Part shown: piece by piece, positions 61,048 through 64,000 of the stretch
Numbering within the stretch: the stretch's first letter is position 1
Layout of the letters: every line of letters begins with the position of its first letter
NCBI GenBank assembly: GCA_002309805.1
Contig: DBYJ01000055.1
Coordinates: 62,001 to 126,000 of the forward strand
Direction of reading: 5' to 3'
From: Bacteroidales bacterium UBA1189
Lineage (GTDB): Bacteria; Bacteroidota; Bacteroidia; Bacteroidales; Bacteroidaceae
Length of the DNA stretch: 64,000 nucleotides
Notes under the pieces: model-generated
Told to the model about the DNA's origin: nothing
Database searches by the model: none
What the model saw: only the letters and a program-made list of their open reading frames with translations
Program-made: the position numbers and the translations under genes

Positions 61048-61055
61048 CAAAAGTA
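61048..61055 (-). promoter_or_regulatory. murF -7 box
   Basis: TActTTTG on the minus strand, 15 bp before the chosen start. A -33 box at proper distance is not clear. It fixes the start codon at 61032. Confidence 0.55.
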
Positions 61056-61097
61056 CGAAAAATTATCGAATTTCATTATCAAAACAAAAAAAGAACG

Positions 61098-61105
61098 TAT
61101 ATTTG
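61098..61105 (+). promoter_or_regulatory. folP -7 box
   Basis: TAtaTTTG on the plus strand, 8 bp before ATG 61114. Transcription would start at or very near the start codon, so the mRNA may be almost leaderless. Confidence 0.55.
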
Positions 61106-61113
61106 TGGTCAAA

Positions 61114-61875
61114 ATGGAGGAAATGACGATAAAAAAACTACTTGACGGCCGTACTCCTGTCATTATGGGCATCTTGAATGTGACGCCCGATTCGTTCTAT
61201 GCAGCCTCTCGAAATACGTCGGTGGAGGGGGTAGTGGAGCGCGCACGGCAGATGGTGGCTGAAGGAGCGGCTATTCTGGATGTGGGTGCCTGTTCTACTC
61301 GTCCGCAATCCACACCTGTTGATGAGGCGGAAGAAAGGCGTCGCCTGTTACCCGCTTTAGAGGCCATTCGCACAGAATTGCCTGAGGTGCCGTTGTCGGT
61401 TGATACCTTCCGTTCGTCTGTAGCTCAGGAGTGTGTACGTCTTTTTGGTCCTTTCCTTATTATAAATGATGTGTCGGGAGGCGAAGCTGCATTACCGGGT
61501 GTGCCTTATGTGCTGACGTGTCCTACGGCTGACCCGGAGACATTCTTTGACGAGCAATTACCGCTATTGGCTCATAAAGGTGTGACAGACATTATTCTTG
61601 ACCCGGGCTTTGGCTTTGGCAAAACAGTTGAGGACAACTACCGCATCCTTTCCCATCTCTCCGACCTTCATCGTTTCGGCCTTCCCTTGCTGGTAGGCGT
61701 TTCTCGCAAGTCGATGATCTATAAACCGCTTGACATTACGCCTGACGAGGCGCTCAACGGCACGTCAGTACTTCATACCATAGCCCTCCAGCAGGGTGCA
61801 GCTATCCTCCGCGTCCACGATGTTCGCGAAGCCGCCCAATGTATCCGACTGTTGGAAATGCTCAATAAAACATAA
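61114..61875 (+). CDS. folP: dihydropteroate synthase
   Basis: 253 residues from ATG 61114. ATG 61123, just after GGAGG, is an alternative start, and a longer upstream frame runs across the -7 box. MGILNVTPDSF, DVGACSTRP, INDVSGG and DPGFGFGKT are the pterin and pABA-binding motifs, with VSRKSMI near the C-terminus. It joins pABA and DHPPP in folate synthesis. Divergent from murF. Confidence 0.94.
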   Translation: MEEMTIKKLLDGRTPVIMGILNVTPDSFYAASRNTSVEGVVERARQMVAEGAAILDVGACSTRPQSTPVDEAEERRRLLPALEAIRTELPEVPLSVDTFRSSVAQECVRLFGPFLIINDVSGGEAALPGVPYVLTCPTADPETFFDEQLPLLAHKGVTDIILDPGFGFGKTVEDNYRILSHLSDLHRFGLPLLVGVSRKSMIYKPLDITPDEALNGTSVLHTIALQQGAAILRVHDVREAAQCIRLLEMLNKT

Positions 61876-61917
61876 TCTATTTATATATCGCAAAAAAGTT
61901 AAATCGTAGATACTCCT

Positions 61918-62682
61918 ATGCTTCTCGGATTCAGTATTCTTAATCTCGTTGATATCTTCTTGGTGGCTTTGCTGCTCTTCTATCTTTATAAGATGATGCG
62001 CGAGTCGGGCTCGTTGAACCTTTTTCTGGGTATCCTTATTTTTGTCGTGGTATGGATGCTGGTCTCTCAGGTTTTGGAGATGCCTCTGCTGGGCTCTATC
62101 TTCAATGCCTTGGCTAATGTGGGTATTCTGGCCCTCATTGTCATCTTCCAGAATGAAATTCGTCATTTTTTCCGCGAATTGGGTTCCCAAAAGCGATTTA
62201 AGAAGTTCTTCCGTTTTCTTCGTGGAAAGAGTAAGAATACACAGACTCAGGACTGGCTCCCGCTGGTTCGTGCCTGCCAGAATATGTCGGATGGTAAGGT
62301 CGGCGCTTTGATAGTCATTGAGCGTGATCAGCATCTGGGCGACTACATCGAAACGGGCGAACGCATTGACGCCAATCTTAACCGTATGTTGATTGAGAAT
62401 CTTTTTTTCAAAAATAGTCCCCTCCATGACGGCGCAGTCATTATCAACGGCAATCGAATCGTGGCAGCTGGTTGTGTGTTGCCTGTATCGCACCGTGAGG
62501 ACATCCCCAAACAGCTGGGGCTTCGCCATCGTGCTGCACTCGGTATCTCGGAAGTTTCAGACGCGCTGGTTATCATCGTTTCCGAGGAGACGGGCCATAT
62601 CTCCATAGCCCAGAATGGTGAGTTCCAGCTCAACCTCTCGCCTGAGGAGTTGGAGGCTCTGCTCTCGAAGTCCGAGGAGTGA
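61918..62682 (+). CDS. diadenylate cyclase (CdaA type)
   Basis: 254 residues. Three N-terminal membrane helices (about 10-75) are followed by the DAC domain with DGA (171-173) and RHR (203-205), the ATP-binding/catalytic motifs. It makes c-di-AMP, controlling osmolyte and envelope balance. Adjacent to folP, as is common in Bacteroidota. Confidence 0.94.
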   Translation: MLLGFSILNLVDIFLVALLLFYLYKMMRESGSLNLFLGILIFVVVWMLVSQVLEMPLLGSIFNALANVGILALIVIFQNEIRHFFRELGSQKRFKKFFRFLRGKSKNTQTQDWLPLVRACQNMSDGKVGALIVIERDQHLGDYIETGERIDANLNRMLIENLFFKNSPLHDGAVIINGNRIVAAGCVLPVSHREDIPKQLGLRHRAALGISEVSDALVIIVSEETGHISIAQNGEFQLNLSPEELEALLSKSEE

Positions 62683-62817
62683 CAATCTGTCACGGCATGC
62701 GTCAGCCTTCGGACGGAATGACATTTTTCTGTCGTCTGAAAGTTCCCTCTCCTTCATGGCATGCTTTTCGCAGAAGGGGTTTGCAGAAAATATGTTTTAC
62801 CTAATAAATGAATAGTT

Positions 62818-63090
62818 ATGAACATTAAACCATTATCAGATCGCGTCCTCATTGCTCCTGCAGCAGCAGAGGAGAAGACAGTCGGCGGTATCATCATTCC
62901 CGATACAGCCAAGGAGAAACCCCTTAAAGGTCAGGTTGTGGCCGTTGGAAACGGCACGAAAGACGAGGAGATGGTCCTCAAGGTTGGTGACACGGTGCTC
63001 TATGGCAAGTATGCTGGCACGGAGCTTGAGGTGGAAGGCGAAAAGTACCTCATTATGCGTCAGAGCGATGTCCTCGCCGTTCTCGCTTAA
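62818..63090 (+). CDS. groES: co-chaperonin GroES
   Basis: 90 residues. NIKPLSDRVLIAPA at the N-terminus and GTELEVEGEKYLIMRQSDVLAV at the C-terminus are standard; the mobile loop TVGGIIIPDTAKEKP is intact. It caps GroEL. No CIRCE element (TTAGCACTC/GAGTGCTAA) was seen upstream. Confidence 0.96.
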   Translation: MNIKPLSDRVLIAPAAAEEKTVGGIIIPDTAKEKPLKGQVVAVGNGTKDEEMVLKVGDTVLYGKYAGTELEVEGEKYLIMRQSDVLAVLA

Positions 63091-63127
63091 ATCATTTACT
63101 AATCGTTAATTCGTAAATCTAAACATT

Positions 63128-64000
63128 ATGGCAAAAGAGATTTTATTCAATATGGATGCCCGCGACCAGTTGAAGAAGGGCGTGGACGAGTTGGCTAATG
63201 CCGTGAAGGTAACCCTCGGTCCGAAAGGTCGCAATGTGATTATCGAGAAGAAGTTCGGTGCTCCCCAGATTACGAAGGATGGTGTCACCGTTGCCAAGGA
63301 AGTGGAGTTGGCCGATGCCTTTGCCAATACAGGTGCTCAGCTGGTGAAGTCTGTCGCCAGCAAGACGGGCGACGATGCCGGTGATGGTACTACCACGGCT
63401 ACCGTACTTGCTCAGAGCATTGTCAATGTAGGTATCAAGAACGTTACCGCTGGTGCAAATCCCATGGATTTGAAGCGCGGTATCGACAAGGCTGTCGCCA
63501 AGGTTGTTGAGAGCCTTCGCGAGCAGGCCGAAGAGGTCGGCACAGACTACAATAAGATTGAGCAGGTGGCTTCCGTCAGCGCCAATAATGACGCCGAGAT
63601 TGGTAAGCTTATCGCCGATGCCATGCGCAAGGTCAGCAAGGATGGCGTCATCACCATTGAAGAGGCCAAGGGCACGGACACCAGCATTGGCGTTGTCGAA
63701 GGTATGCAGTTCGACCGTGGCTACCTGAGCCCCTACTTTGTTACCGATACAGAGAAGATGGAGTGTGTCATGGATAATCCTTATGTCCTTATCTATGACA
63801 AGAAGATCTCTAACCTTAAGGATCTCCTTCCCATCCTCGAACCGGCTGTTCAGACAGGACGTCCGCTACTTATCATTGCTGAGGATGTCGATAGCGAGGC
63901 GCTTACCACGCTTGTCGTCAACCGTCTGCGTGCTCAGTTGAAGATTTGTGCTGTCAAGGCTCCTGGCTTTGGCGATCGCCGTAAGGAGATGCTCGAAGAT
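63128..64000 (+). CDS. groEL: chaperonin GroEL, 5' part (3' end beyond window)
   Basis: 291 codons to the edge, about half of the usual ~545. N-terminal MAKEILFNMDARDQLKKGVD, ATP-site GDGTTTATV and GANPMDLKRGIDKAV are present. It folds client proteins with GroES, 37 bp downstream of it in one operon. Confidence 0.97.
   Translation, partial: MAKEILFNMDARDQLKKGVDELANAVKVTLGPKGRNVIIEKKFGAPQITKDGVTVAKEVELADAFANTGAQLVKSVASKTGDDAGDGTTTATVLAQSIVNVGIKNVTAGANPMDLKRGIDKAVAKVVESLREQAEEVGTDYNKIEQVASVSANNDAEIGKLIADAMRKVSKDGVITIEEAKGTDTSIGVVEGMQFDRGYLSPYFVTDTEKMECVMDNPYVLIYDKKISNLKDLLPILEPAVQTGRPLLIIAEDVDSEALTTLVVNRLRAQLKICAVKAPGFGDRRKEMLED

Noticed and set aside
62683..62817. CIRCE heat-shock operator before groES
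   Set aside because: No inverted repeat resembling TTAGCACTC/GAGTGCTAA is present.

Overview
This window looks like chromosomal DNA of a member of the Bacteroidota, most likely order Bacteroidales and Prevotella-like. The reasons are the repeated TAnnTTTG promoter -7 boxes with a TTG/TTTG -33 box about 19-20 bp upstream, GH97 and SGNH/MBOAT envelope genes, secreted proteins with C-termini resembling type IX secretion sorting domains, the DUF3822-rsmD pair, the HU-like/VirE-like pair, and galM-permease-galK. Species cannot be fixed from the sequence. All functions are by recognition of motifs in the translated sequence; no database was searched.

Layout. 1-4453 (minus): outer-membrane receptor (cut by the window edge), GH97 glycosidase and a secreted EEP hydrolase. 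4681-6825: periplasmic PPIase-type folding factor. 6826-9459: acquired DUF4143-type ATPase bracketed by a 158-bp direct duplication of the end of the PPIase gene, followed by gene debris. 9460-16152: AT-rich defence-type island with a BcgI-like nuclease-methyltransferase, specificity subunit, AAA-TOPRIM protein and a TIR-winged-helix protein. 16207-19101: a GIY-YIG stub, a Fic protein and a HipBA-like toxin-antitoxin pair. 19251-23184: tRNA-Thr fragment, HU-like protein, VirE-like ATPase flanked by inverted 97-bp elements, and a second DUF4143-like ATPase.

23285-35049: housekeeping and sugar metabolism: birA, yraN, the Leloir genes galK, permease and galM, a HAD phosphatase, a RecD-like helicase, a pilin-like membrane protein, DUF3822, rsmD and two esterases. 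35071-42776 (minus): giant C1 protease/adhesin, aroB and a GT2 glycosyltransferase. 42877-46920: rarA and an AT-rich large secreted protein. 46921-48303 is a 1.4-kb non-coding region with a structured RNA candidate, a solo 97-bp element, a five-copy phased repeat, tRNA-Ala(GGC) and a promoter-bearing dispersed repeat. 48304-58043: ruvC, purN, mazG, twin membrane proteins, then a LysM-SGNH-SGNH-MBOAT cell-surface O-acetylation operon. 58045-64000: a PqqD/S26-peptidase/HPr-kinase-like trio attached to murF, then folP, diadenylate cyclase, groES and groEL (cut).

Two things stand out. First, the island at 9.5-16.2 kb combines a translocase-less restriction-modification pair with an ATPase-TOPRIM protein and a TIR effector that carries its own DNA-binding domain. 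Second, short direct repeats in arrays of three to five, spaced 21, 22, 23 or 33 bp (whole helical turns), occur upstream of both DUF4143-type ATPase genes and the TIR gene, and twice as orphans. A third oddity is the exactly 97-bp composite element present three times, twice as inverted flanks of the virE-like gene.
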